Source of the DNA: a virus
IMG/VR virus record: IMGVR_UViG_3300025671_000189
Span: 1 to 37,434 of that record
Length of the DNA: 37,434 nucleotides
Strand: one strand, 5' to 3'
Positions 1 through 9,035 of this stretch are shown one piece after another. Each line of letters begins with the position of its first letter. Position 1 is the first letter of the stretch. Below the pieces are notes generated by a model. It was not told the DNA's origin and made no database searches. It worked only from the letters and a program-made list of their open reading frames with translations. The position numbers were made by a program, and so were the translations under genes.

Positions 1-3000
1 AGCGCCGACGAACATTGTCATCACCGCCATTGTCTTTCACGAAGCGTCGAATGAATGGCATGTCATCCGTTGTGACAAAACCTTGGATGGCATTGGCATC
101 CATGCTTTCCAGCTTCATGTTGTGCTGCAAGTTCTGAGCAGCTTCGAAAGCTTTGAGGTTGCTACCTAAGTATGATTCGAGCAGATACCACATTGGATCT
201 GTATTGAAGTCCAGGTCAACACCATACATATCACCTGATACGTGCTCACTTCCGCCACCCCATTCATTCAGGTCTTCCATCCAATACTTCAGTACCTCTG
301 GCCCACGCATAATCTCCTCGGAGTCGGGGATCCCCTCATCGTCACGATAGATCTCGCGCCCCGTGAGCATTGCCTTGTTTGCAAAGATTTCTACTGGTCC
401 ACGCGCAAAGTCTGGAACGATCAAGGAAACCAAGAACTCCGAAGCGCCAGCGTCAAGAGACTCCCCTTCCGTTGCTTTTGCTGGGGACGGTCCTGCTAGA
501 TAGATGGGGGCGATGTGGTGTTTCATTGCAGATGTCATGAACAGGGCGGCATCCAACTCATTGGTTCTACCCATCAGCATCTCTGTCGCAGTTACACCAA
601 ACACATAGTTCAAACCATATCCATACTGAAGGGAGATGCCGTACCTCTCCCCGTCTGTGCCGTTGGGATCGAGTAGACTCAGGCGAGAGTAGCGCTCCCA
701 ATCTGGGATCTGGTCGTAAGCACTGACACCTAGCTCATCCTTGTAGTCCATAGCAATATTCCACATGGTTGCCAGGCTACCAAGGGCAGCCAATCCACCC
801 GCAGCCTTAAACTTCGGAGACATCTTGGTCAAGCTAGACACAGGGTTTCCGTAAGCGTCAACATCAGCCGCCATGCCCGACCTGGTGAACATGTTGGTCA
901 AGAACTGATTCGTGCCCTGGATGCCTGGGTTAAAGAAATACTTGACTGCACCTACCTGACTGCCTTCGTATCCTTTGCGATTAAAGTTTACACTGATCTC
1001 CTTGGCAATATTGGCAGCCATGTCGATAGACATACCAGCCTCCCTGGCTTTACGATAAGCATTAAACCTGATAGCGTTCTCGAAGGTCCCGTTCAGCCCC
1101 TCTAGCAGCTCCAATCCATACTTGTTCACCCAGGTTTCGCTCCACTTTATTTTCGCCTCCTGAGTTGTGGCTTGTTCGAGCTGCTCAGACAACTTGCGCA
1201 GAGGCTGCATGCTAATCCAGCCTGTCTCTCCACCTGCTCTCAAGAACTCTTGCACCATAGCCAAGTCCTTACCTGTAAGTTTCTTTGGTAGGTTAGTGGC
1301 ATCCAACGCCACCATGCTCCATGACTTGAATACATCTGCTGGGTTTAGAACCCCCGCTTGGAAAGCAGCTGCATCTACAGGCATGCCGTCCTCGGTACGC
1401 AATCCATACCCATACTGCTGCTCTGTAAGAAAGACTGAGTTCTGGACAGCACCGACGTAGTCGCGGAACAAAGCCCATGGTCCAAACTCTGCAGACCAGT
1501 TGGTGTGGACTTTGCGAAGCCCCGATAAAACGGTCATGGTATGATAAACCGTACCTGCTGTAGGCTTACTGCCGAGATCAAGCGGCTGCTCCTTCAGCCC
1601 CTGCAAAATCATTGTGTTCGGGGTGCCATCACGGTGATAGAATTCCAGATACTTCCGCTGCCCATCGATGTAAACCACCTGGGTGTTGGCTGCATTAGAG
1701 TTCCCGTTGTCGGTGATGCGGTGCTGCGAATCAGGGTACTCCGCCATAAGGTTATGGAGACGCTGCATCGCTAGGTTGCGCTGCCCCAAGACATGCACCT
1801 CAATATTCTGCATCATCATCTTCGCTAACAGGTCCCCCGTCTGCTCGCTACGACCCTTAGCTTCCATCAAGAACTTGTTGTCCAGGTATGTCTGCCCGCG
1901 CACCTTGCTGTATGCGTCATCTGTTACCCTTACCTCGCCTGTAAGAGGATCAATAAGGGTGTTGTCGCCAATGCTGCGACCAAACAAAGCGGTGTAGTTC
2001 TCAAACTGATTCTGAAGTGTGTTGTATTGCTCTTCATTAATGAATCCATACTTGAGCAAGGCATCCTGAGTCTTGCCCACCAAGGCACTGAGTTGACCGT
2101 TAGCCTCGTCTAGGCGAGTGAGCAGTTCGTCTGGGAGGGCGTCAAGAAAAGCTTGAGACTGCTCGTCACTCATGCCACTCCCCTTCTTCTCAGCCATATA
2201 CTGCGCAAGCTTGCGCATGCGCTCTGTCTCCAACTGCGTCCGCCCTTCCTTTGCGCTCAGCTCATCGTGCTCGGCTTTGTTCTTATTGTAGATGTGCTGG
2301 TTACGTTCGTTAGCATGCAACGCATAGCGATACTGCTCAAACAAACTAAGTGGAGTAAGCCTACTACCTTCAGGCATAACGCCCGACAAAGCCTCTGCGT
2401 TCTCATCGATGAGCTTTTGTGTTGTTCTGCGGCCAGTAATCTTATCGATACCCTTGCCAATAGCACTGCGACTGCCACTGCGAACAATATCAAACAGCCC
2501 CCCTTTGTCCGTGATGACAGCCAGATCCTGCATCGCCGCTTGCTGTGCCCTGGGTTCAAGCAGTGTCATCATGGCAACGACATCCATCTCTTCAGGGACA
2601 CGCAAGCCGAGTCCCTCCCGCTCTTGGACACCACGCTGGAAATTCTCTATGCCACGGTACTGATCGACCAGGGATTCATAGAAGGGCTTGTCCCCCTCCA
2701 GCTGTTCCCTATACACAGTCTTCCCCTCTTGGGTATACATCAACCCCTTCGGACGACGAGGAACAAGCATCTCTATTGGACGGGGAGTCCGCGCCCCATA
2801 GCCTGGTGCTGCAGATGGATCGCTGTACACCCCAAGCTGCTCAGTAATCTCTGGGCCTTCCGCAAACGGATCGCGATCAAGCAGATTCCCATCGTCATCA
2901 TACCGCATGGGTCGAGGGTCCGCCTCGTAGAGAGACTCGATATTGTTGCGCTGCTGAGCCAGCTCCTCCAGCCTTTCTTTAGCAGCCTTGTATGATGGGC

Positions 3001-5206
3001 TTTCTTCATCGCGAAGCATAAGCATCAGGCGGCGCTGCTGATTCATCTCGTCTGTAATGATGAGGATGTTCTCCCTGTCTTCAGCGCTCATACTCCGATA
3101 GAACTCTGTGTCAGCCAGCTGCCTGCGCAGGTTCAGGTTCTCTAGCTCCAGGATTTCCCTGCCGATCATGAGTGCCTCCTCTGGCTTGGCATTCTGCAGG
3201 CGCGACAACAGCCCTTCAGACTGCTTGAGGTATGTCATGTTCTGCATACCCCTACCGAACCTATCCCTAGCTAGTGCACGCGCCCCATTGAAGTAATTAA
3301 ACCCAGCACCCGCTGTGGTAATCAATCCACCATACGCAGCTCCCGTCGGCAAGGCGGACAATCCAATCTCCTCCACCTCTTTCCAATCCACCTCGCGGCC
3401 AGTGGCCTCCTGGTAGGATACATACTGAGCCATAGCTTGAATGCTGCTGGTCACACCCCCCACTGGCACAGCATACCCCATGTTGGTAGCGTATGCACTC
3501 CACCACTTCCGCATCTGCGGACCCGCTAGGGTGTGGGTCGGTAGCGATCTCAGGGCATTCATAAAGAAGCGAGAGGACATCCCATCGACAGCGAAGTTCA
3601 TCCCCGCTGCACTGGCTATGTACCCTAGTTCCGCTGCGACATCTTGTTCGGCAGTATACTCAGCCATCTTCTCAGGGTCTCCGCCTGTGGCCATGATCAT
3701 ATCGCCGTAGCTGTACTCTCTTCCGTCCTTCTTGTAAACCTTAAACTCGTCGTTGTCTTTTACCCTAGCAAACTCCTGCATGGTGAGCATGGCTGTGCTC
3801 TCAGCAGCCATAACACCGATGATGCCATTGGTAGACATGTTTAAGGCAGCCAGGCGCCCGCCAGTATATATCTGCAGTGGGAACGTAGCCATAAAGAATG
3901 GCGCCCCCTCAGCCATGGTCCCCATGGTTCGTTTGTAATAATTCTCCCAAGACATCTCGGAAGAATCGTCAACAAATTGCATAGCCCCACTGCGGTACTG
4001 CTCTGCACGCTCCCTGCGGCTCCTAACATCTTCATCAGGTGCCCCAAACATATTAGCCACCCCGTTGATTAAATCCAACGAGCCTGCACGAATCAGGTCT
4101 GGCATGTAGCCCTCAAACTTTGGGTACTTGATCATCTGATTCCCCCACACAGCAGTACCCCATCCTCCCCATTCGATAAGGGGCTGAGTATTAACAGTGC
4201 CATCCTCGTCCATATCCACCAGCATCATGGTGCGCTCGAAGATGTCATTCTCAATATGCCGCAGGGACTCAGAGTTCTGTTGGTGCTCAGTCGGCAAGGA
4301 CATCCGCAACTCTTTAGCCATCGCACCGTACACATCACGAACCAGCTTGTCATTGATGAGCCGCTTGCGCTCAGCGATCATCTCTGGCTCACTATACTCG
4401 ATCATCGTGCCGCTGCCTGGTTGGTACGAGCCGCCAAACTGGGTGTCCACTTCGATACCAAAGATTTCTTTAGCTACGTCAGGGTACTTAGCTACCTCCC
4501 CTGCAATAGCGTCGATGCCTGTGAAGATGTCTGTATCGTACCGTGCGATATCACGCATAGCATTACTCAACACAGACTCATACTCTTGTGGTGCGCCATC
4601 ACGGGTAGCCCCCAACAACTTCTGTGTCACCAGGAATCCCTGCCTCTGTAGCTGGCGCTGCAGGACTTGGTCAGGAACATTCAAGGGTTCCCGCTGCCGC
4701 ATGTCACGAAGGTTCGGTGTCATGTCAGCGATGCTGACCTTGCCGTCCTTCAGTTGGTACGTTAGCTCACCAAACTTGCGCCTAATTGGAGTCGTCCCGC
4801 CACCGCGCAGAACCAGGTCAGGGTATGTGTCACTATCCTCGACAGATCCCAGCCCGAAGCGTTCTTCCTCCGATACCTGCGGTGACTCCAAAGAACTTTC
4901 CGTCCCATCCAAAGCTGAGGTGGAAGGTGAGAGCGGTGTGCCCTGATCTTTTTTTTTTACGTCACCTGGGGTAGCAAAGAACTCAGGGAACTTCGCGTTG
5001 ATGACTGCGGTATCCTGCTTGTACTCAGGGTTGTTGTAGGTTTCAACATAGTCGTGCAGATCCTGAGCCTTGAGGTGCTGATACTTCCCACCTGGTTGAA
5101 ACTCAGGGAACTTCGCGTCAATAACATTCCAATCCCCACCATAACTGGGGTTGCTTGCAGTAGCAGCGTAGTCTAAAAGCAGCTGTCCCAACTCTTCTTC
5201 TTCCAT
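1..5206 (-). CDS. Giant internal virion (ejection) protein with LPD38-type region, partial
   Basis: This reading frame has no stop from an ATG at 5206 to the window edge, giving at least 1735 residues; the C-terminus lies outside. I translated it by hand. Residues 10-76 hold two 40-residue-period repeats ending in DAKFPEF and NAKFPEF. A hydrophobic stretch lies near 420-475. Around residue 965 is LHANERNQHIYNK, followed by GSGMSDEQSQAFLDAL and a helical stretch. Near 1400-1430 is NFNRKGYEGS followed by KYFFNPGIQGTNQF. That pattern is characteristic of the large polyvalent protein-associated domain 38 seen in DarB-like and T7 gp16-like internal proteins. As third gene of the ejection unit it probably enters the host with the DNA and helps form the trans-envelope conduit (inferred). 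No lysozyme or RNA polymerase motif was recognised. The ATG follows the stop of the preceding gene by two bases. Confidence 0.82.
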   Translation of the reverse strand, partial: MEEEELGQLLLDYAATASNPSYGGDWNVIDAKFPEFQPGGKYQHLKAQDLHDYVETYNNPEYKQDTAVINAKFPEFFATPGDVKKKDQGTPLSPSTSALDGTESSLESPQVSEEERFGLGSVEDSDTYPDLVLRGGGTTPIRRKFGELTYQLKDGKVSIADMTPNLRDMRQREPLNVPDQVLQRQLQRQGFLVTQKLLGATRDGAPQEYESVLSNAMRDIARYDTDIFTGIDAIAGEVAKYPDVAKEIFGIEVDTQFGGSYQPGSGTMIEYSEPEMIAERKRLINDKLVRDVYGAMAKELRMSLPTEHQQNSESLRHIENDIFERTMMLVDMDEDGTVNTQPLIEWGGWGTAVWGNQMIKYPKFEGYMPDLIRAGSLDLINGVANMFGAPDEDVRSRRERAEQYRSGAMQFVDDSSEMSWENYYKRTMGTMAEGAPFFMATFPLQIYTGGRLAALNMSTNGIIGVMAAESTAMLTMQEFARVKDNDEFKVYKKDGREYSYGDMIMATGGDPEKMAEYTAEQDVAAELGYIASAAGMNFAVDGMSSRFFMNALRSLPTHTLAGPQMRKWWSAYATNMGYAVPVGGVTSSIQAMAQYVSYQEATGREVDWKEVEEIGLSALPTGAAYGGLITTAGAGFNYFNGARALARDRFGRGMQNMTYLKQSEGLLSRLQNAKPEEALMIGREILELENLNLRRQLADTEFYRSMSAEDRENILIITDEMNQQRRLMLMLRDEESPSYKAAKERLEELAQQRNNIESLYEADPRPMRYDDDGNLLDRDPFAEGPEITEQLGVYSDPSAAPGYGARTPRPIEMLVPRRPKGLMYTQEGKTVYREQLEGDKPFYESLVDQYRGIENFQRGVQEREGLGLRVPEEMDVVAMMTLLEPRAQQAAMQDLAVITDKGGLFDIVRSGSRSAIGKGIDKITGRRTTQKLIDENAEALSGVMPEGSRLTPLSLFEQYRYALHANERNQHIYNKNKAEHDELSAKEGRTQLETERMRKLAQYMAEKKGSGMSDEQSQAFLDALPDELLTRLDEANGQLSALVGKTQDALLKYGFINEEQYNTLQNQFENYTALFGRSIGDNTLIDPLTGEVRVTDDAYSKVRGQTYLDNKFLMEAKGRSEQTGDLLAKMMMQNIEVHVLGQRNLAMQRLHNLMAEYPDSQHRITDNGNSNAANTQVVYIDGQRKYLEFYHRDGTPNTMILQGLKEQPLDLGSKPTAGTVYHTMTVLSGLRKVHTNWSAEFGPWALFRDYVGAVQNSVFLTEQQYGYGLRTEDGMPVDAAAFQAGVLNPADVFKSWSMVALDATNLPKKLTGKDLAMVQEFLRAGGETGWISMQPLRKLSEQLEQATTQEAKIKWSETWVNKYGLELLEGLNGTFENAIRFNAYRKAREAGMSIDMAANIAKEISVNFNRKGYEGSQVGAVKYFFNPGIQGTNQFLTNMFTRSGMAADVDAYGNPVSSLTKMSPKFKAAGGLAALGSLATMWNIAMDYKDELGVSAYDQIPDWERYSRLSLLDPNGTDGERYGISLQYGYGLNYVFGVTATEMLMGRTNELDAALFMTSAMKHHIAPIYLAGPSPAKATEGESLDAGASEFLVSLIVPDFARGPVEIFANKAMLTGREIYRDDEGIPDSEEIMRGPEVLKYWMEDLNEWGGGSEHVSGDMYGVDLDFNTDPMWYLLESYLGSNLKAFEAAQNLQHNMKLESMDANAIQGFVTTDDMPFIRRFVKDNGGDDNVRRR
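4949..4958 (-). other. A10 homopolymer inside the ejection protein gene
   Basis: On the coding strand ten consecutive A residues span a Val codon end and three Lys codons (V-K-K-K-D-Q), at about residues 83-86. They fall just after the two N-terminal repeats. The frame stays open through the run, so a frameshift is not required, but it is a classic slippage site for polymerase or ribosome. Confidence 0.6.
4979..5179 (-). repeat. Tandem 40-codon repeat, two copies
   Basis: The 18 bases actcagggaacttcgcgt occur at 4981 and again at 5101, exactly 120 bases apart. The encoded units are LLDYAATASNPSY...VIDAKFPEF (residues 10-36) and LHDYVETYNNPEY...VINAKFPEF (residues 50-76). Both share the pattern L-x-DY-x(5)-NP-x-Y-x(5)-VI-[DN]-AKFPEF, so this is a duplicated short helical module at the N-terminus of the ejection protein. 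Confidence 0.85.
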
Positions 5207-5208
5207 AC

Positions 5209-6900
5209 TTACCTAGATGTTCCTGTTGCCCTAAAGGGATTGTTTTGCAGCACCTGATTACGCAGCGCCTGCAGAGCTTGCTGCGAATCGAAAACCTGGC
5301 CGAGCACAAGGTTGATCTGGCTATCCAGGTCGACGGTGGCCTTCGTGAGGTTCGATGCATCGACCCAAACCAATGCCCCATCTTCACCCTCAACAGCATA
5401 GATGTTTGGATTGGGGGTGAAGTAAACACCCTGAATGTTTTGCGTGTCTGTTTGGCTGTTTGCTTTCGTTAGCAACTCGGCCACACCATCGGGGAGGTCG
5501 CCCGTTGCCCTAAACAAACCTGTGTTCACATCCCTCTCCAGCAGGTCTGTACTCTCCAGCAATTTCATCGCTTGGTAGTACGCAGAGTTACGCATGTTCG
5601 CGTTGATGTCATTCATCGTTGAGCCACGGATACCGCGCAGGGCCTGGTACCTCACGGGGAACTCCGTAGCGTCATGGTCGTCAGTGTCCCTCAGTGATTG
5701 AGCAGTCACATCGCTAGTGATAATACTGGGGTATGCCAACTTAGCAATGTTCAAGTCTACATCCCCTGCCAGAGTATCAATGTTCGCAATCTTGAGAGTC
5801 GCTATACGCGCACCAGGACGAAGATCGTCAGGGGTTGACCCGCCGCTACGAGACTTATACTTGTACTCAATCAGCTCTTTGTAGTCTGTGTCCCATACTT
5901 CTTGTAGTGAACCCATGATGTTCTGAGCCAGAGTTGGCTGCTGCTCCATAGTCTCTTTATCCAAGTCAAACATCTCAATCAGTACTTCATCAGGCATCGC
6001 TGCTGCTGTGGAATCAAAGTACTTATAGTTTGGGTCGCGCAGCCGTTCCATTATCTGTTCTGCTGCCATGAGTCGCCACTCATATTGCTCTGACTCACGA
6101 TTGACTGTACTGAAATCCATAGGGTCCCTCCAGTGCCGAGTGTAATCGCGGCTGATGTCGTCCCAATTGAAGGGGAGGTTCCGAGCCATGCGAGCAGAGA
6201 CCAAGTTCTCCGCCAAATCCTCCATGTCTCGTGGGGCTACACGCATAGTGCTGGGGGTGAACCAGCTTTTATCATTGAAGTGTCGCGCCATGCGCCCGTC
6301 GATCTCAGTGCCGTCCATAGGTTCACCAGTCTTTGGGTCTACATCCATCCCCATGACAGAGAAACTACCATCATTGTTGCGCACAACGTGAGGGTTTTGC
6401 ATCAAGCCTTTCGTTTGATAGTTCCATTTCTCTTGGAACTCCTGCATACTTGCATTCAACCTGCGGTCTGCAGGTAGGCTCGATTGCATAGTGTTGTACG
6501 CTTCGGATTGAGGGTCAATAAAGTTGGCGTAGTCATGCGACGCAGCAATCATATCCTGGTCAACTAGGTACTTGTCCGCCGATTTAATAAAGTTCTCGTA
6601 CTCTATCTTCATCATACTCGGTGCGACACTGGGATCCATGGATAGAATCTGAGGTACGCGCTCAGTACGAAAGCGGTCCCACTCCTGCGTGATATATGGT
6701 TTGAAGAACGGGTGATAGTCCTGATCGATACCTCCAAGCTCCCCCAACGCTTTTGCGCGGGCCTCGTTGGCTGCCTTTAAAGCAGCAGCCTGCTGTTTCC
6801 TGTTCGCCGCGTACTGTTTGTTGCGTGCTATGTATGCCTGGGGGATGAGCTCCATCCCCTTAGTCAAGTCAGGTATGGCGATCTTGCCTGTATACCTCAT
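5209..6900 (-). CDS. Internal virion protein, 563 aa (second of the ejection trio)
   Basis: A 563-residue mostly helical, soluble protein that I do not recognise from a named domain. The N-terminus is rich in Ala, Lys, Gln and Arg (about residues 25-50) and looks like a long helix. The middle is rich in charged residues and methionine, and a Gln/Asn-rich segment ends the protein. It starts with ATG overlapping the previous stop (ATGA) and ends two bases before the giant LPD38 gene, so the three are translationally coupled. Position and size match the T7 gp15 slot and the cargo proteins of crAss-like phages, which is the basis for the call; sequence alone does not prove it. Confidence 0.62.
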   Translation of the reverse strand: MRYTGKIAIPDLTKGMELIPQAYIARNKQYAANRKQQAAALKAANEARAKALGELGGIDQDYHPFFKPYITQEWDRFRTERVPQILSMDPSVAPSMMKIEYENFIKSADKYLVDQDMIAASHDYANFIDPQSEAYNTMQSSLPADRRLNASMQEFQEKWNYQTKGLMQNPHVVRNNDGSFSVMGMDVDPKTGEPMDGTEIDGRMARHFNDKSWFTPSTMRVAPRDMEDLAENLVSARMARNLPFNWDDISRDYTRHWRDPMDFSTVNRESEQYEWRLMAAEQIMERLRDPNYKYFDSTAAAMPDEVLIEMFDLDKETMEQQPTLAQNIMGSLQEVWDTDYKELIEYKYKSRSGGSTPDDLRPGARIATLKIANIDTLAGDVDLNIAKLAYPSIITSDVTAQSLRDTDDHDATEFPVRYQALRGIRGSTMNDINANMRNSAYYQAMKLLESTDLLERDVNTGLFRATGDLPDGVAELLTKANSQTDTQNIQGVYFTPNPNIYAVEGEDGALVWVDASNLTKATVDLDSQINLVLGQVFDSQQALQALRNQVLQNNPFRATGTSR

Positions 6901-8066
6901 GCCTGTTGAAATTGCGGCAAGGAGAACAGCATGCTCATATAGCCCAGCAAGCCATTCGCATCACGAGACTCAATGAAGTCCTCGATTTTATCAGTCTGCT
7001 CTGGATTAAAGACGACCTCACCACCTGTTAGCTCCCCCTCTTTCTGTCCATTCTCCTCGTCGATGATGGCCTTCTTGTTTGTGTCGTGACTAAACTCCCC
7101 TTCAGTTACACCGCCACCCTCGGCGATGTAGCCGCCCTGACGGAATTGATACCCCCCGTAAGGCAAGATGCCAGTGAAATTTTGGAAGTCATCAACACTG
7201 CCCATAGATCCAACCCCGTAGGTGTTCCATCCAAAGCCTTGATCACGAATGACATCCTCTAGATCCGCCCCCTGAAAAGCATTCGCCAGCTCTTTGTTGG
7301 TCATGGCTTCCAAGGGGTTTGCCATATCAGTTTGATACGGACCTGAGTAAAGACTTACTTTACCAGGACTAGACGAACCAGTACCAAATTTTTCAAAATC
7401 CGCTGGGTCATACGTCGGTGCATATTCTTCTGTCGCACCATCAGCACCTCCGCCGCCCTGACGCTGCGTTCTAGCTAGTGCCCGTTGATCAGGCGTACCT
7501 GAAGCGGCAATGAGTGATGAACTCAAGGTGTTGCCTGCAGCAGCAAACTGTTCCGCAGTGGCAGCTTTAGATCCAAAGTATGCGTCCATACCCGTATTGA
7601 TACGGGCCAGATCACGCTCCCTGGTGTCAGCGATGTTGAACTCCATGCCACGCTTGACATCCTCCAACCCCTCACTGCGCTTAGTTAAACCAGCTTCCCC
7701 CTGCAGCTTCAGCATCGCACCCTCTAGGCGTGCATCGCGCTTGCCCTTCATTAGATCGCTGACTTTACCTACAGCAGCCATCTCCTCACGGGCATCACCA
7801 ATGCCCGCCATCATCTGAGATGCGAGCTCATCGGCATCAGCCACCCCCGCCTTAGATAGCTCCTCTGCCACCTGGTAGTACGTGTCGCGAAGCTTATAGC
7901 TCTGCTGCCCTACGCCAACCTCGTCAGCGATGCGAGACAGGTTGCCTAGCGTGATGTCGTAGTCTGCTTCTCCCTGAGCAGCCAGAGCCTGACCTTCTTT
8001 GCCGATCTCTTGATTCTCAAGATACCCCAGTGTCTGCCCTACTGCAAATGGTATTAGTTGCCACAT
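6897..8066 (-). CDS. Internal virion protein with tape-measure-like C-terminal motif, 389 aa
   Basis: The N-terminus (MWQLIPFAVGQTLGYL) is hydrophobic and is followed by about 190 residues of Ala/Glu/Lys-rich helix, the arrangement of T7 gp14-type internal proteins. A Gly-rich linker (QRQGGGGADG, near 205) leads to a Tyr/Gly-rich part. Near 315-365 is EFSHDTNKKAIIDEENGQ followed by GELTGGEVVFNPEQTDKI. I recognise this motif from the C-termini of tail tape-measure and internal proteins of many aquatic phages. It is the first gene of the ejection unit, with a TAnnTTTG box just before its ATG. It probably sits in the head or tail lumen and is ejected early. The function is inferred from motif and gene order. 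Confidence 0.66.
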   Translation of the reverse strand: MWQLIPFAVGQTLGYLENQEIGKEGQALAAQGEADYDITLGNLSRIADEVGVGQQSYKLRDTYYQVAEELSKAGVADADELASQMMAGIGDAREEMAAVGKVSDLMKGKRDARLEGAMLKLQGEAGLTKRSEGLEDVKRGMEFNIADTRERDLARINTGMDAYFGSKAATAEQFAAAGNTLSSSLIAASGTPDQRALARTQRQGGGGADGATEEYAPTYDPADFEKFGTGSSSPGKVSLYSGPYQTDMANPLEAMTNKELANAFQGADLEDVIRDQGFGWNTYGVGSMGSVDDFQNFTGILPYGGYQFRQGGYIAEGGGVTEGEFSHDTNKKAIIDEENGQKEGELTGGEVVFNPEQTDKIEDFIESRDANGLLGYMSMLFSLPQFQQA

Positions 8067-8074
8067 TGTAATTG

Positions 8075-8082
8075 CAAAAGTA
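8075..8082 (-). promoter_or_regulatory. Candidate -7 promoter box of the ejection unit (TACTTTTG)
   Basis: Reads TACTTTTG on the minus strand, matching the Bacteroidota consensus TAnnTTTG. It lies in the 21-base gap between the stop at 8088 and the ATG at 8066, with 8 bases between box and start codon. No convincing -33 TTG is visible. Confidence 0.45.
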
Positions 8083-8087
8083 AATAA

Positions 8088-9035
8088 TTATTGTCTACGC
8101 CTCGTTTGCTTGCTTGCTCCTGACGCCCCGCCAGACCTACGATTGTATCGTTCATCACGATGATCATAGTCAGTCTCTTCGTATTCTAAATTCAAGGCGT
8201 ACAATTCGTAGTTTGCGGCCCCTAAAGTGATGACAGCATTCACAGTCTGCCCCCGCGCCTGCTCACCGTTTACTTCTCCTGGCGTAGCAGAATACAAGTA
8301 GGTATTACCTGCACCAGGGAGTGTGATCGCGCCCCCAGAAAAATATATAACGTTGGTACCGATAGACTCAGTGGTTGCAAGCGGAGCTAGAGCCAGAGCA
8401 GTAGGGATATTATTGTATGCTACGGGGTTGATAACGTTTGTAACGTTGAATTGAAAATAAGTTGTCGCAGTAGTCCCATTGGGGTTGTCTTGCACATTGG
8501 CAAAAAAGTATCTGGTAGATCCATCAGCATCTAGGTTGTACGAATCTCCTCCATCAATAAACTGTATCTCAACAGTGTTTATGGCCCCATTGGTCACACC
8601 CTGCACCACCCCTACAAGTTTGACGTTAGCTCCCGTCAGCCTCTGATCCAGCCCGACACTGCCATACATAATTCCACCCTTCTCCTCTAAGACGGTGGCA
8701 GTAGGGTTTACCGCCTGGGCAGCTACAGTACTATCATTAACCGTCAACACGGACACGCCGTTCACGTTGTTGGTTGACTCCAAAGAAAAAGCTTTGTAAA
8801 TCTTATTGCTACTCGCATTTTCGTTGAAGGTCACAGCAATAGCACTCCCGCCCTGCGCATTGTAGAAATTAGTACGACCTGCCGTCTCACTATTGTGCTC
8901 CCATATAGGCGCCGTCCCAAAGGTTTGGTTGAAGCTAAAGAATAGGCGGTCAAGGAATGCATAGCAATAGCTATAGAAGCTATAGCGTGTCTTCCAATAC
9001 CCACCTTTATGACTGAACGCTACTGTATTAGGCAT
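8088..9035 (-). CDS. Tail-associated structural protein, 315 aa
   Basis: I place the start at the ATG at 9035, which overlaps the nozzle stop by 8 bases and begins MPNTVAFSHKGGYW. The longer upstream extension (MLLTIQLLV) is unlikely. The first 100 residues carry a pattern I recognise from tail proteins of crAss-like and other marine phages: TVAF-x(5)-W-x(3)-YSF, then IWEHNSETAGRTNFYN, then VTFNENASSNKIYKAFSLES. The rest is a beta-rich, Gly/Thr/Asn-rich virion domain. The tail end is short and very basic (RRSGGASGASKQTRRRQ). It is the last gene of the connector-nozzle unit, so a tail-tip or fibre-attachment role is plausible but not proven. Confidence 0.62.
   Translation of the reverse strand: MPNTVAFSHKGGYWKTRYSFYSYCYAFLDRLFFSFNQTFGTAPIWEHNSETAGRTNFYNAQGGSAIAVTFNENASSNKIYKAFSLESTNNVNGVSVLTVNDSTVAAQAVNPTATVLEEKGGIMYGSVGLDQRLTGANVKLVGVVQGVTNGAINTVEIQFIDGGDSYNLDADGSTRYFFANVQDNPNGTTATTYFQFNVTNVINPVAYNNIPTALALAPLATTESIGTNVIYFSGGAITLPGAGNTYLYSATPGEVNGEQARGQTVNAVITLGAANYELYALNLEYEETDYDHRDERYNRRSGGASGASKQTRRRQ

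Noticed and set aside
2153-2995. Plus-strand open frame of 280 codons
   Set aside because: It lies fully antisense to the LPD38-type ejection protein, whose frame carries recognisable motifs; residue composition (Leu, Arg, His, Cys rich) is that of a shadow frame.
4197-4946. Plus-strand open frame of 249 codons
   Set aside because: Antisense to the ejection protein; serine/arginine/cysteine-rich composition and no start context.
1-8066. Virion RNA polymerase or lysozyme in the ejection proteins
   Set aside because: I looked for DxDxD and for lysozyme-type catalytic motifs in the three proteins and saw none; the missing C-terminus of the last could still hold one.
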